Origin: Verrucomicrobia subdivision 3 bacterium UBA693
GTDB lineage: Bacteria; Verrucomicrobiota; Verrucomicrobiia; Limisphaerales; UBA8199
Reading direction: 5' to 3'
Length of the DNA stretch: 8,843 nucleotides
Assembly (NCBI GenBank): GCA_002298785.1
Contig: DBMR01000002.1
Span: 1 to 8,843 of the forward strand
The notes beneath the pieces were generated by a model. That model did no database searches, had not been told where the DNA came from, and saw only the letters and a list, made by a program, of their open reading frames with translations. Made by a program: the position numbers and the translations under genes. Within the stretch, counting starts at the first letter, position 1, and every line of letters begins with the position of its first letter. Below, in pieces: positions 1 through 6,986 of the stretch.

Positions 1-464
1 AGCACCCCTGCCACATACTTCACCCACACCACCCGCCACGGCACATACCCGAAATCCTTCCAGAACGCTGCCTTCAACTGCGGTATCCCGCTCCCAGACG
101 CCTCCGGCGCATATTTGCTCAGCAACCACCCTACCACCAGCGACGTCGCCATTATCACCGCTAGGCTTCCCATTAGAAAAACCGTCGTCGAACCATGTGA
201 CAAACGCACGATCCCCTCGCCGTACAGCGTGTTCATCCCCACCTGAAAAGCCACCGCCGCCAGCCCAGCCACCAATCCATAAACACAGGTTAGAACGATC
301 GGCCGGCCCCTGCTCGGAAGCCTCTCGGTGAAACGTGCCAATGCAATCACACAGCCAATTCTACAGCTCAGTGGCTCCCTTCGCATCCAAAATGACCCGG
401 AGCTTCCCCATAGCCCGACAATGTTGTTCAATACCTCCCGCCTATCCTTTGGATTGGCACCCAT
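1..464 (-). CDS. ClC-family chloride channel/transporter, N-terminal part (3' end off window)
   Basis: Integral membrane protein of the ClC family, which moves chloride (often Cl-/H+ antiport) across the cytoplasmic membrane. I translated this frame by hand because it runs off the left edge; 154 complete codons are visible. The decisive motif is GSGIP at residues 124-128 (bases 81-95), the first anion selectivity-filter segment of ClC proteins, followed by QLKAAFWKDFG and WRVVWVKYVAG, which match the loop and helix after that filter. Upstream are a hydrophobic helix at about residues 57-82 (TCVYGLVAGLAAVAF) and a second at about 92-115. The gating-glutamate motif (G-K/R-E-G-P) would lie just beyond the window, so channel versus antiporter type cannot be judged. 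The start is taken at ATG 462-464, 18 bases after an in-frame stop at 483-485; ATG 384-386 is the alternative. No clear Shine-Dalgarno is seen. It lies directly downstream of the MCP/CheW-like region on the same strand. Confidence 0.9.
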   Translation of the reverse strand, partial: MGANPKDRREVLNNIVGLWGSSGSFWMRREPLSCRIGCVIALARFTERLPSRGRPIVLTCVYGLVAGLAAVAFQVGMNTLYGEGIVRLSHGSTTVFLMGSLAVIMATSLVVGWLLSKYAPEASGSGIPQLKAAFWKDFGYVPWRVVWVKYVAGV

Positions 465-485
465 GGCTGCGCAATCGTCATGCTA

Positions 486-755
486 CTAAAACAGCCCAGT
501 CGGCTCATCATGGTCGGCGTGGTTACCCTCTCCCTGGTCACCATCGACCGCGCCTCGGTCTCCAGGCAATTCCGCTTCATGCAGGAACGTGCTCGTGCCA
601 CTCGCCTCGAAGCCTTGCGCCTGCCCGTTACAGGTATTCGGAACCGCGTGCCATCGCGGCGTTCGTACGATCTCTTGCACATACCTTGCAGACACCCCCA
701 GTTGCAGACCCTTCACACCTGCAATCACGTAGGGTAGCTTGCCGGTAGCTTTCAT
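486..755 (-). pseudogene. CheW-like adaptor, truncated or frameshifted remnant
   Basis: An 89-codon frame starting at ATG 753-755, 44 bases after the MCP stop. Residues 7-40 (LPYVIAGVKGLQLGV, then ARYVQEIVRTP, then HAVPN) look like the first beta strands of a CheW domain, where CheW proteins typically show a 'GLPA..VQEI.R.P..TPVPN' pattern. CheW normally continues with a 'GV.NLRG.V.PV.DLR' core to 150 or more residues. Here that core is absent: the frame becomes Gly/Asp/His-rich and stops at 486. The adjacent minus-strand frame (to about 428) carries CLETEARSMVTRERV, which could be a displaced later CheW segment, consistent with a frameshift, but that match is weak. The position directly after an MCP supports CheW, which couples receptors to the kinase CheA. 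As it stands it probably does not make a working adaptor. Alternatives are a sequencing or assembly error, or a chance frame. Confidence 0.45.
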
Positions 756-799
756 ACTCGAGGCGTCGTTCTGGGGTGATTCATAGGCACTCCACAGGC

Positions 800-2419
800 T
801 CAGAAGTTCTTGAAGTCGTGCTCGTCGTCACTGGCCGGTTTGGCATCCCCTGGCATGGGGATGGCCTTGTGGTTGCCCGCCTTCAGGGTCCTGGGCGCCT
901 GAGACCGTCGCCGCGGCCGCGCCGTCGACGTGCTTGCGGACACGGTAACATGCGGCACCACCACCGCGGCTGCAGCTGCCGGGGACACCGTGCCCGCGCC
1001 CCCCACCAACTGGCGCAACTGCCCGACCATGTCCTTGAGCGACTCCGCTTGGCCGTCGAGTTCCTCTGCTGCACTGGCGCTTTCCTCGGCGCTGGCTGAA
1101 TTGCTCTGCGTCACCTGGTCCATCTGGGTGATGGCCGTGTTGATCTGTTCGATGCCCTGCGCCTGTTCCTGGGCCGCTGCCGCAATTTCACCGACCAATG
1201 CGTCGGTAGCCGACACCTTCTCGGCGATGTGAGTGAGGGATTGGCGCACCTTTTCGCAACTGAGGGATCCATTGCGGCCGCTGGCAATCGCTGCCTCGAT
1301 CTTATTCGCGGTTTCCTTGGCGGCCGCCGCGCTGCGTTGGGCTAAGGACCGGACTTCTTCCGCGACCACGGCAAAACCCGCGCCCGCCTCGCCGGCGCGC
1401 GCAGCTTCCACTGCGGCATTCAATGCCAGGATGTTTGTTTGAAAGGCAATCTCATCAATGTTCTTGACGATCTTGGCGACCTCGGCGCTCGAACTGTCGA
1501 TAGCCGCCATCGCTTCGGTCATTTCGACCATGGCAGCGGTACCCGCTTGGGCCACAGCACGGGACTCGCCCGCCAATGCCTTGGCCTTCCCGGCGTTGTC
1601 GGCCGTGGCACGGATCATACTGGATATCTCCTCCAGTGAGGCGCTCGTCTCCTCCACCGACGCCGCCTGTTCGCTGGCACCGGACGACAAGGTCTGGCTG
1701 GCCGCCGAGACCTGGCTCGCAGCGGAGGCGGTTTGGGTGGCGCCTTGGTCCAGGTTGCCCGCGAGGTCGCGAAGCACTCGGTTGGTGGAACCCACAATCC
1801 GCCAAATCAGGAGCGAGGCAGCCAACAGAGCCACAACCAACGCTATGGAGATCAGCCGCTGGCTGGACCGGGCAGCTGCCTTGCTGGCCGTGGTCACGTC
1901 GGAAGCCAGTTTTTCGTTGTAGTTAATGCTGGCATCAATCGCTTTTACGGACTCCTCGTAGGCGGGGATGACCACCTCTGATAGCATTTTCTTCAGCTCT
2001 TCCACCTTGCCCTGGCGCACCAACTCCAGAAACCGGCCGCGGGCTGAGACAAACGCCGCGCGAGTCCGCTTCGCCTCTTCAAAGAGCCGGCGATCTTCGC
2101 CGTCCGAGATCAGTGTTTCATACTTCTTGAACAATTCGTCTGCGTGTGTTCGGTTCGCGGCGATGCGCTCATCGAGCGCTTTCCGCTCCTCCGCGGTCTC
2201 CGCATCCGCATACCGCAGGCTGGTGAAAATGTTATCGCGCGTCGCTCCGGCGCACCCCCGCAAGGTGAGCACGCTGGGTAGGCTGTTGTCGCCCAGCATG
2301 GTGATGGCATCGTTGAGGGTCTGCCCTCGCCAAATGCCGAACATGCCGAGCCCGAGAACAATCAAGAGCATGGCGGCGAATCCGAACGTGATCCGCCGAG
2401 AGATAGTCCAGGAGTTCAT
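800..2419 (-). CDS. Methyl-accepting chemotaxis protein (539 aa)
   Basis: Transmembrane chemoreceptor that senses a periplasmic signal and controls CheA through CheW. From the ATG at 2417-2419, residues 1-11 are cytoplasmic, TM1 is about 12-30 (FAAMLLIVLGLGMFGIW), a helical periplasmic region of about 158 residues resembles the 4HB_MCP/TarH sensor, and TM2 is about 189-209 (LISIALVVALLAASLLIW). A long cytoplasmic coiled coil follows. The hairpin tip at about 321-363 has the MCP signature (IDEIAFQTNILALNAAVEAA, then RAGEAGAGFAVVAEEVRSLA). Segments such as SVEETSASLEEIS look like methylation helices. A canonical HAMP is not recognisable: only about 20 residues lie between TM2 and the coiled coil. 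The C-terminus is an Ala/Ser/Pro/Arg-rich linker ending in DFKNF, a possible CheR tether. A TTG start at 2458 would add 13 residues; ATG is preferred because MNSWTISRR is a normal MCP N-terminus. The ligand cannot be told. Confidence 0.95.
   Translation of the reverse strand: MNSWTISRRITFGFAAMLLIVLGLGMFGIWRGQTLNDAITMLGDNSLPSVLTLRGCAGATRDNIFTSLRYADAETAEERKALDERIAANRTHADELFKKYETLISDGEDRRLFEEAKRTRAAFVSARGRFLELVRQGKVEELKKMLSEVVIPAYEESVKAIDASINYNEKLASDVTTASKAAARSSQRLISIALVVALLAASLLIWRIVGSTNRVLRDLAGNLDQGATQTASAASQVSAASQTLSSGASEQAASVEETSASLEEISSMIRATADNAGKAKALAGESRAVAQAGTAAMVEMTEAMAAIDSSSAEVAKIVKNIDEIAFQTNILALNAAVEAARAGEAGAGFAVVAEEVRSLAQRSAAAAKETANKIEAAIASGRNGSLSCEKVRQSLTHIAEKVSATDALVGEIAAAAQEQAQGIEQINTAITQMDQVTQSNSASAEESASAAEELDGQAESLKDMVGQLRQLVGGAGTVSPAAAAAVVVPHVTVSASTSTARPRRRSQAPRTLKAGNHKAIPMPGDAKPASDDEHDFKNF
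803..817 (-). other. Possible CheR-binding C-terminal pentapeptide DFKNF of the MCP
   Basis: The last five codons of the chemoreceptor read D-F-K-N-F before the TGA. This fits the x-[HFYW]-x-x-[HFYW]-COOH pattern described for the pentapeptide that tethers the methyltransferase CheR (NWETF in E. coli Tar and Tsr). It follows a linker of about 60 residues that is rich in Ala, Ser, Pro and basic residues, as expected of a flexible tether. Function is inferred from pattern and position only. Confidence 0.5.
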
Positions 2420-2607
2420 GTCGTTTGTGTTTATAGCTGGGTAACTGGGCAGAGACAAGCGTCAGCAGGCATTTCTCGAGGAATCGTAAAGCAGCCCCCT
2501 GGTTTGCCGTGCATTGTCGGAGGGGAGAAGTGTCCGGTATCAATGCCCGGGCTTGCCGAATCCAGTGGCGGCCTATTACCAAGTCCGCCGCTTTGCCCGG
2601 AAGCGCC

Positions 2608-3036
2608 CTAAGCCGCCCCTTTCCCGGTCGTCCCTGGTTTCGCTCCCACCCCCCTCACCGCGCTGCCTGGTTGCCCAGCAAACACCAACCCCGCATACGC
2701 AACCCGCATTAACATCCCCACCGACAGCGCCAGGAGTACCGTTAACACCACGGCCGCCGACCTTCGTCCCGTAACCACCTCGCTCCCGCCAGTCCAAACG
2801 ATTACCGTCTGTGACAACATCACGAAACTCACCGGAATAAGCGTGAGGATGGGCAGCGCCTTGCTTTCGCTCCCCGCGGCCGCCCGAACGCCCCAGACCA
2901 GGCAGAGAGCGCCACCGACGAGGCCTGTGACTAGCGTCGTTTGCGCCAAATCCGGAGCCAGGTGGTGGACGAGATAACTAAGACCAGCGAGCAGCAGACT
3001 GTATACGATCAGTTGGAAACCAATGGATTTGTTCAT
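2608..3036 (-). CDS. Small four-helix integral membrane protein of unknown function (142 aa)
   Basis: I do not recognise a family. From the ATG at 3034-3036 the protein is MNKSIGFQLIVYSLLLAGLS... with four strongly hydrophobic segments at about residues 7-26, 32-53, 60-82 and 93-118, separated by very short loops, and a Gly/Lys/Ala-rich tail (ending TTGKGAA) likely in the cytoplasm. There are few charges inside the helices, so no obvious catalytic or ion-binding site is seen. A longer frame begins at 3105, but its extra residues (MRAHVTFGRRNVGQG...) look non-membrane and like upstream sequence, so the inner ATG is preferred. No clear Shine-Dalgarno precedes either start. It lies 188 bases upstream of the MCP on the same strand; co-transcription is possible, but nothing ties the two together functionally. 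Confidence refers to this being a real membrane protein gene. Confidence 0.75.
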   Translation of the reverse strand: MNKSIGFQLIVYSLLLAGLSYLVHHLAPDLAQTTLVTGLVGGALCLVWGVRAAAGSESKALPILTLIPVSFVMLSQTVIVWTGGSEVVTGRRSAAVVLTVLLALSVGMLMRVAYAGLVFAGQPGSAVRGVGAKPGTTGKGAA

Positions 3037-3221
3037 GGCGCAAACGGCAAGGTTTGAATCGCCTTGGCCAACATTGCGCCTGCCGAACGTTACGTGAGCC
3101 CGCACGAACCAACACCCTTACGTGGAGGGGAGGACCCTCTGTTTCGAGCCTATGTATCCGGAGCTTCATGCACCAAAGCAATTCAGTACTCCGGATGGCG
3201 GCCCGACCACCCATGTTTACC

Positions 3222-3243
3222 TCCGATGGCACACACCATCGGA
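3222..3243. repeat. Perfect 8-bp inverted repeat (hairpin)
   Basis: TCCGATGG at 3222-3229 pairs with CCATCGGA at 3236-3243 around a 6-base loop CACACA. No U-run follows on either strand, so it is not a textbook intrinsic terminator. It could be an operator or an RNA structure upstream of the small membrane protein gene. Confidence 0.5.
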
Positions 3244-3384
3244 CCCTTGAGTTCCGCTGAGCCTAACCTCATCTCAGCATCTAATCTACAGTAGCACTTC
3301 CCCAGCCCTGCCGCCAAGCACGAATCTGCTTCTATGCTCCACATCGCTTTTCTCCTCTTCCGCCTTAACACCTCCCCCTCCGCT

Positions 3385-3409
3385 CTGTCGGAGCAATACC
3401 GTCCGACAG
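3385..3409. repeat. Perfect 8-bp inverted repeat with an extra direct copy of the arm
   Basis: CTGTCGGA at 3385-3392 and TCCGACAG at 3402-3409 form an 8-bp stem with a 9-base loop. The same CTGTCGGA occurs again at 3436-3443, so the octamer is present three times in about 60 bases. This is compatible with a protein-binding site or a short interspersed element; no known operator is recognised. Confidence 0.45.
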
Positions 3410-3555
3410 TGCGCTAAACCACCTAATAGCCATGGCTGTCGGATGCCTCTTCCGCAATACCAGAAAACCTGATCGGGAAGCCAGTCCGCCTTCTCAGACT
3501 CCAATGACACCCTGGCTCGAGCGTTGTCAGAGTTGTGCCCAAATGACGTCAGCCA

Positions 3556-3574
3556 CCTCCGGTAAAGCCGGAGG
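3556..3574. terminator. Possible terminator hairpin downstream of the LRR gene
   Basis: CCTCCGG at 3556-3562 pairs perfectly with CCGGAGG at 3568-3574 around a 5-base loop TAAAG. It sits 50 bases beyond the LRR gene stop. On the minus strand (the direction of transcription) no T-tract follows, so classic Rho-independent function is doubtful; on the plus strand GTTTCCTATT follows. It may instead stabilise the mRNA 3' end or be a copy of a dispersed palindrome. Confidence 0.4.
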
Positions 3575-3623
3575 GTTTCCTATTGGACTAACACCAAGTT
3601 ATGACTCCACTTGTTCTAGCCGC

Positions 3624-6600
3624 TCAGGGTGAGGATATGCCAACATCCGTGATGAGCGCGGTGTTGTCGCTGCTCCCGCCGAATCCCGAGACGGCCGTGA
3701 ACTTGATGGTGTATTTGCCGGGAGTGGCGATGGTGAAGGGATGGACCTTGCTCGTGAACGGCGCGGAGTCGGTCACGGAATTCGTCACGCTGAGCACGCT
3801 GGTGCCACCGCCGCCGGCGTCGGGCAGGATTTGGACGCTGTAGTTGAGGTTGCCGTTGCTGCCGCCACTCGGCACGCGGCCCGCCGCCCTGTAGAAGAGG
3901 GAATAGGAGCCAGCCTGGTTCAAAGCAACGGATTGGGAAAACGCGCCCGGCGTGGCTGCGCCCGCCAGTTGTAGGAATGCATACTGTCTCGTGAAAACGT
4001 CGCTGACAGCGAAGGACGAGCCGGGAGCGCCGAGGTCATTGGCAACACCGGAATATCCGACGAAGCTCCACGGCTGGTCCGCTGCGGTAACGGGATTGTA
4101 TTGGAAATAAACCCCGTTGGGCACAAACGGACTGCTGAAGTCAGCATTGAGAACCGTGTTCAGCAGGACTGTGACGGACGACGGGCTGAAGCGATAGAAG
4201 CGGCGGGGATAACTCGCCCAGCTTGGATCGTCGAACTGTGACTGGCCGCCAGCGAGGAATTTGGTGGCGAGCGGCACCCAGACCGGGTCGGCGAGGTTCG
4301 TGCAGGCTTCCACCAGGATGGCAGCGTTTGTCGGGCCGGTGATGTTGAAGCTGAAGTGGCCTCCGGCCGCGCTCAAGGCGGTGGCGGCCGGATTCCAAAG
4401 CATGGTCGGCACGCCGTCGAACTTTGCCTGCCAGCCCGTGGTTCCCGGCAGATAATAAGCGATTAGGGAGGCTGGGCCGTACTCAAACACCGACACGTCG
4501 TTGTCGGGAGTGGGCGCGTTGCCGGCGAAATAGATTCCCGTCAAGCTGCGGCACAATCGAAACGCCCCCGGCCCGATGGTGGTCACCGAGCTTGGAATTA
4601 TGATTCCGTTCAGGCTCCAGCAACCAGAAAACGCACTGTTTCCGATGCTGGTCACGCTGTTGGGAATCACGACATGGGTCAGGCTGCGGCAGACTGAAAA
4701 AGCGTTGCCTCCGATGTTGGTTACGGTGTTGGGGATTTCAATGCTGCCCAGGCTGGTGCAATTCTCAAACACCCTTCCCAGAGTGGTGATGCCTTTACCT
4801 AATGTGGCGCTCGTCAGGTTCGTGCAGAGGTAGAAGACACGTAAATCCAGGTTGGTCACGCTGTCGGGAATCGTCACGCTGGTCAGGCCCAGGCAGCCGT
4901 AAAAAGCAACCTGTTGGATGGATCGGACACTGGAGGGAATGGTGAAGTTGCGCAGGTTGGCGCACTGAGCAAATGAAAAGTCTCCAATCGTGGCAACTCC
5001 ATAGCCCAGGGTGAGGTTGGTCAGTCCGTAGCACTGGTAGAAGGCATAGCTTCCGGTGTTGGTCACGCTGCCGGGAATCGTCACGCTGGTCAGGTTCGTC
5101 ACCAGTTCAAACGCGTGGTCTCTGATGAACGTGGACGTATCGGAAATCGTGACACCGATGACTACCGGTGGCGCGAACGCACCCGTAAACGAAAAGGTAA
5201 AATTCCCCGACAGGGTCACGTTGGTCAGGCTGCTGCAATTCCCAAACGCGGTGGCGTCCACGCTGGTCACGCCATCGGGAATCACGACATTGGGCAGGCT
5301 GGAGCAGTTTTGGAACGCGCTGGCTCCGATGTTGGTCAACCCAGCGGGAATTCCGACACTGAGCAGACTGGAGCAGTTTTGAAACACACTGGCTTCGAGG
5401 CTGGCAACGCCGTTGGGAATCACGACATTGAGCAGGCTGGAGCAGTTTTGAAATGCGCTGGCTCCGATGCCGGTTACGGTGTTGGGAATCGATATTTGGC
5501 GGAGATTGGCGCAATCGCTAAATGCAGATAGTCCGATGTTGGTTACGCTGCTGGGGACCGTGATATTGGTCAAGCTGCCGCAGTATTGAAACGTGCTACC
5601 TGCGATGGTGGTTACGCCGCTCGGGATCACCACACTGCGCAGGCTGGAGCACCCATAAAACGCAATGGTTCCGATGTTGGTCACGGTGGTGGGAATGACG
5701 ATATTCGTCGCGCTCAAGCAGCTTACAAACGTGTTAGGCTCAATGCTGGTTACCCCGCTGGGAATCACGATTTCCTTCAGGCTCCAGCAGCCCGAGAACG
5801 CGGAGCTTCCGATAATTGTCACCCCGTTTGGAATTGTGATCGCTGGCAGGTTTTTGCAACCGGAAAATGCACTGGCCCCAATGCTCGTCACGCCGCTGGG
5901 AATCACGACATTGGTCAGGCTTAAGCACTCTCTAAAGGCGCTGCCTCCGATGTTGGTCACGGTGTTGGGGATCGTAATACTCCCCAAGCTGGAGCAACCC
6001 AGGAATACAGCTTCCAGGGTGGTGATGCCCTTGCCCAAGGTGACGCTAGTAAGGTTCGTGCAACGTCCGAACGAAACAGGTTGCAGGTCGGTGACGCTAT
6101 CGGGAATCGTGACGCTGGTCAGGCCCTGGCAAATAGCGAAGGCATTACGCTGGATCGAGCTGACGCTGGAGGGGATCGTGACGTTGGTCAGGCTTGCCAC
6201 ACTGTTGAATGCATCGTGCGTAATAAAGGGAGATCCAGCGGCAATCGTCAGGCTGGCGACGGGGGATTGGCCGAACACCACCTGAAAAAAGTAGAAACCG
6301 GTGAGGTCACTGTTGTAGTTGACGTTTCCCGGCACCGTCGCTCGGGTCAGGTTGGGGCAGTTCAGAAACGCGCCGTCTCCAAAATTGGTGACGCCGGCCG
6401 GGATGACGACGTTGGTGATGCCAGCGTTTGCGGCGAATACATTGGCCTGGATGCTGGTGACGGGAAACCCGTCGAGAGTGTCCGGAATGGTCACCGTGCC
6501 ACCAGAGCCGCTGTAGCCCGTGATAAGGATGGCGTTGTTATTCGTGATGTAGGTGAAATCCCCGGCCATTGCTTTCGGTGCCAAGCAGGTCGTGATTGTC

Positions 6601-6647
6601 GCCAGCGCCAGCGCGAACGCGGGGGCACAAAAAAGATATCGGTGCAT
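3624..6647 (-). CDS. Secreted BspA-type leucine-rich-repeat protein (1007 aa)
   Basis: Large exported repeat protein, probably an extracellular or surface binding protein. The ATG at 6645-6647 gives a signal peptide (MHRYLFCAPAFALALATITT..., cleavage likely after AMA at residue 28); a longer frame from 6755 would bury this signal, so it is rejected. Residues about 50-702 are 28 LRR_5/BspA units of about 23 residues, consensus LTNVVIPSGVTSIGASAFSGC, ending in a cap (GIYFAGNAP, then YYLPGTTGW). Residues about 762-820 form a short module ending RRFYRF that is shared with the neighbouring RCC1 protein. Residues about 830-1004 form a beta-rich domain (NADFSSPFVPNG, PWSFVGYSGVA, QYAFLQLAG, AGSYSLFYRAAGR, DNTALITDVGI) resembling DUF642/galactose-binding domains, which often bind carbohydrate. 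The partner is unknown; BspA relatives bind host or matrix proteins, but that function should not be transferred here. No Shine-Dalgarno is evident. It lies 339 bases after the RCC1 gene. Confidence 0.93.
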   Translation of the reverse strand: MHRYLFCAPAFALALATITTCLAPKAMAGDFTYITNNNAILITGYSGSGGTVTIPDTLDGFPVTSIQANVFAANAGITNVVIPAGVTNFGDGAFLNCPNLTRATVPGNVNYNSDLTGFYFFQVVFGQSPVASLTIAAGSPFITHDAFNSVASLTNVTIPSSVSSIQRNAFAICQGLTSVTIPDSVTDLQPVSFGRCTNLTSVTLGKGITTLEAVFLGCSSLGSITIPNTVTNIGGSAFRECLSLTNVVIPSGVTSIGASAFSGCKNLPAITIPNGVTIIGSSAFSGCWSLKEIVIPSGVTSIEPNTFVSCLSATNIVIPTTVTNIGTIAFYGCSSLRSVVIPSGVTTIAGSTFQYCGSLTNITVPSSVTNIGLSAFSDCANLRQISIPNTVTGIGASAFQNCSSLLNVVIPNGVASLEASVFQNCSSLLSVGIPAGLTNIGASAFQNCSSLPNVVIPDGVTSVDATAFGNCSSLTNVTLSGNFTFSFTGAFAPPVVIGVTISDTSTFIRDHAFELVTNLTSVTIPGSVTNTGSYAFYQCYGLTNLTLGYGVATIGDFSFAQCANLRNFTIPSSVRSIQQVAFYGCLGLTSVTIPDSVTNLDLRVFYLCTNLTSATLGKGITTLGRVFENCTSLGSIEIPNTVTNIGGNAFSVCRSLTHVVIPNSVTSIGNSAFSGCWSLNGIIIPSSVTTIGPGAFRLCRSLTGIYFAGNAPTPDNDVSVFEYGPASLIAYYLPGTTGWQAKFDGVPTMLWNPAATALSAAGGHFSFNITGPTNAAILVEACTNLADPVWVPLATKFLAGGQSQFDDPSWASYPRRFYRFSPSSVTVLLNTVLNADFSSPFVPNGVYFQYNPVTAADQPWSFVGYSGVANDLGAPGSSFAVSDVFTRQYAFLQLAGAATPGAFSQSVALNQAGSYSLFYRAAGRVPSGGSNGNLNYSVQILPDAGGGGTSVLSVTNSVTDSAPFTSKVHPFTIATPGKYTIKFTAVSGFGGSSDNTALITDVGISSP
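4188..4364 (-). other. RFYR-ending module in the LRR protein
   Basis: Encodes GGHFSFNITGP, then ILVEACTNL, then WVPLA, DDPSWASYPRRFYR. The same order of motifs occurs at the C-terminus of the RCC1 protein (6999-7166). In the LRR protein it is internal, followed by the DUF642-like domain. Confidence 0.75.
4542..6497 (-). repeat. Coding array of 28 LRR_5 units (~69 bp each)
   Basis: In-frame tandem units, nearly all 23 codons, of the form [T/S]-x-V-x-IP-x-x-V-T-x-IG-x-x-AF-x-x-C-x-x-L. Units 3 and 19 are irregular (FYFFQVVFG and FTGAFAPPVV) and units 7 and 25 are one residue short (both around GKGITTL). Units 2-10 (5778-6416) correspond in order to units 18-28 (4542-5294), with two extra units in the second block. 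Confidence 0.9.
5295..5501 (-). repeat. Recently duplicated 69-bp units inside the LRR array
   Basis: LRR units 15-17 share the residues FQNCSSL and near-identical codons. The plus-strand string ctggagcagtttt appears at 5299, 5368 and 5437, exactly 69 bases apart, showing a tandem expansion younger than the rest of the array. Confidence 0.8.
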
Positions 6648-6986
6648 GGGTGCCAGAAAATAGATCACAGCCCGAAAAGGACAAATTATTTTTATCGTGA
6701 GGATTAGGACGGCTGGAATGGCGCCAACGGCACAGCAGTCCCAGACCCGGACCAAAGGAGGAATAATCCACTAACACTCTGACACTTCTCCTGACTTCTG
6801 ACTACCTCTCATCGCTCTCAATAGGCGCCGGATGCGCCGCTTACTCTCATCAAGAAGACAGGGTAGGATGGGTAGATATAAAGACTCCAAGCCCGCGTGA
6901 TTCAAGGTATTTAGAATGGCGGGAGCGGCGGGGTTGAGACCCGAGAACGAGGACGGGTGAACGCGACAAAGGCTCCTGCGAATGGT
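6648..6986. other. 339-bp intergenic region between the RCC1 and LRR genes
   Basis: No gene is supported here; the 65-codon frame overlapping the RCC1 3' end has no protein-like features. It should contain the 3' end signal of the RCC1 gene and the promoter and leader of the LRR gene. I see a small GGCGC/GCGCC stem at 6824-6838 (5-base loop), a direct repeat TTCAAGGT at about 6901 and 6986, and an A/T-rich stretch near 6683-6696 about 40 bases upstream of the LRR start. None is strong enough to be named a promoter or terminator. Confidence 0.5.

Larger units (their letters stand above)
3037..3623. other. 587-bp gap without a convincing gene; contains three hairpins
   Basis: Between the LRR gene stop and the small membrane protein start. 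Several frames of 60-85 codons exist on both strands, but they overlap one another, are low in hydrophobic pattern and show no family resemblance, so I call none. What stands out are three perfect inverted repeats at 3222-3243, 3385-3409 and 3556-3574, listed separately. The stretch must also hold the promoter of the membrane protein gene, but I cannot point to -35/-10 boxes with confidence. Confidence 0.6.

Noticed and set aside
335..748. Plus-strand frame of 137 codons across the ClC start and CheW-like region.
   Set aside because: Composition is Arg/His/Pro-rich with no domain pattern, and it overlaps the better-supported minus-strand ClC frame.
1233..1926. Plus-strand frames opposite the MCP, including one of 154 codons.
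   Set aside because: They are shadows of the high-GC MCP coding sequence, whose minus-strand product is unambiguous.
2490..2520. GGCAAACC in the leader of the MCP gene (minus strand), reminiscent of a cyclic-di-GMP-I riboswitch.
   Set aside because: The partner motif GACGCAAAGCC and the tetraloop-receptor helix are absent downstream, so one short match is not enough.
3037..3105. Extended N-terminus of the small membrane protein starting at 3105.
   Set aside because: The extra 23 residues are polar and basic and precede a natural membrane-protein start at 3036; no ribosome-binding site supports the longer form.
5665..6707. Long plus-strand frames of over 200 codons opposite the LRR gene.
   Set aside because: They are antisense to the LRR coding repeats; their own periodicity mirrors the 69-bp units and they have no independent features.
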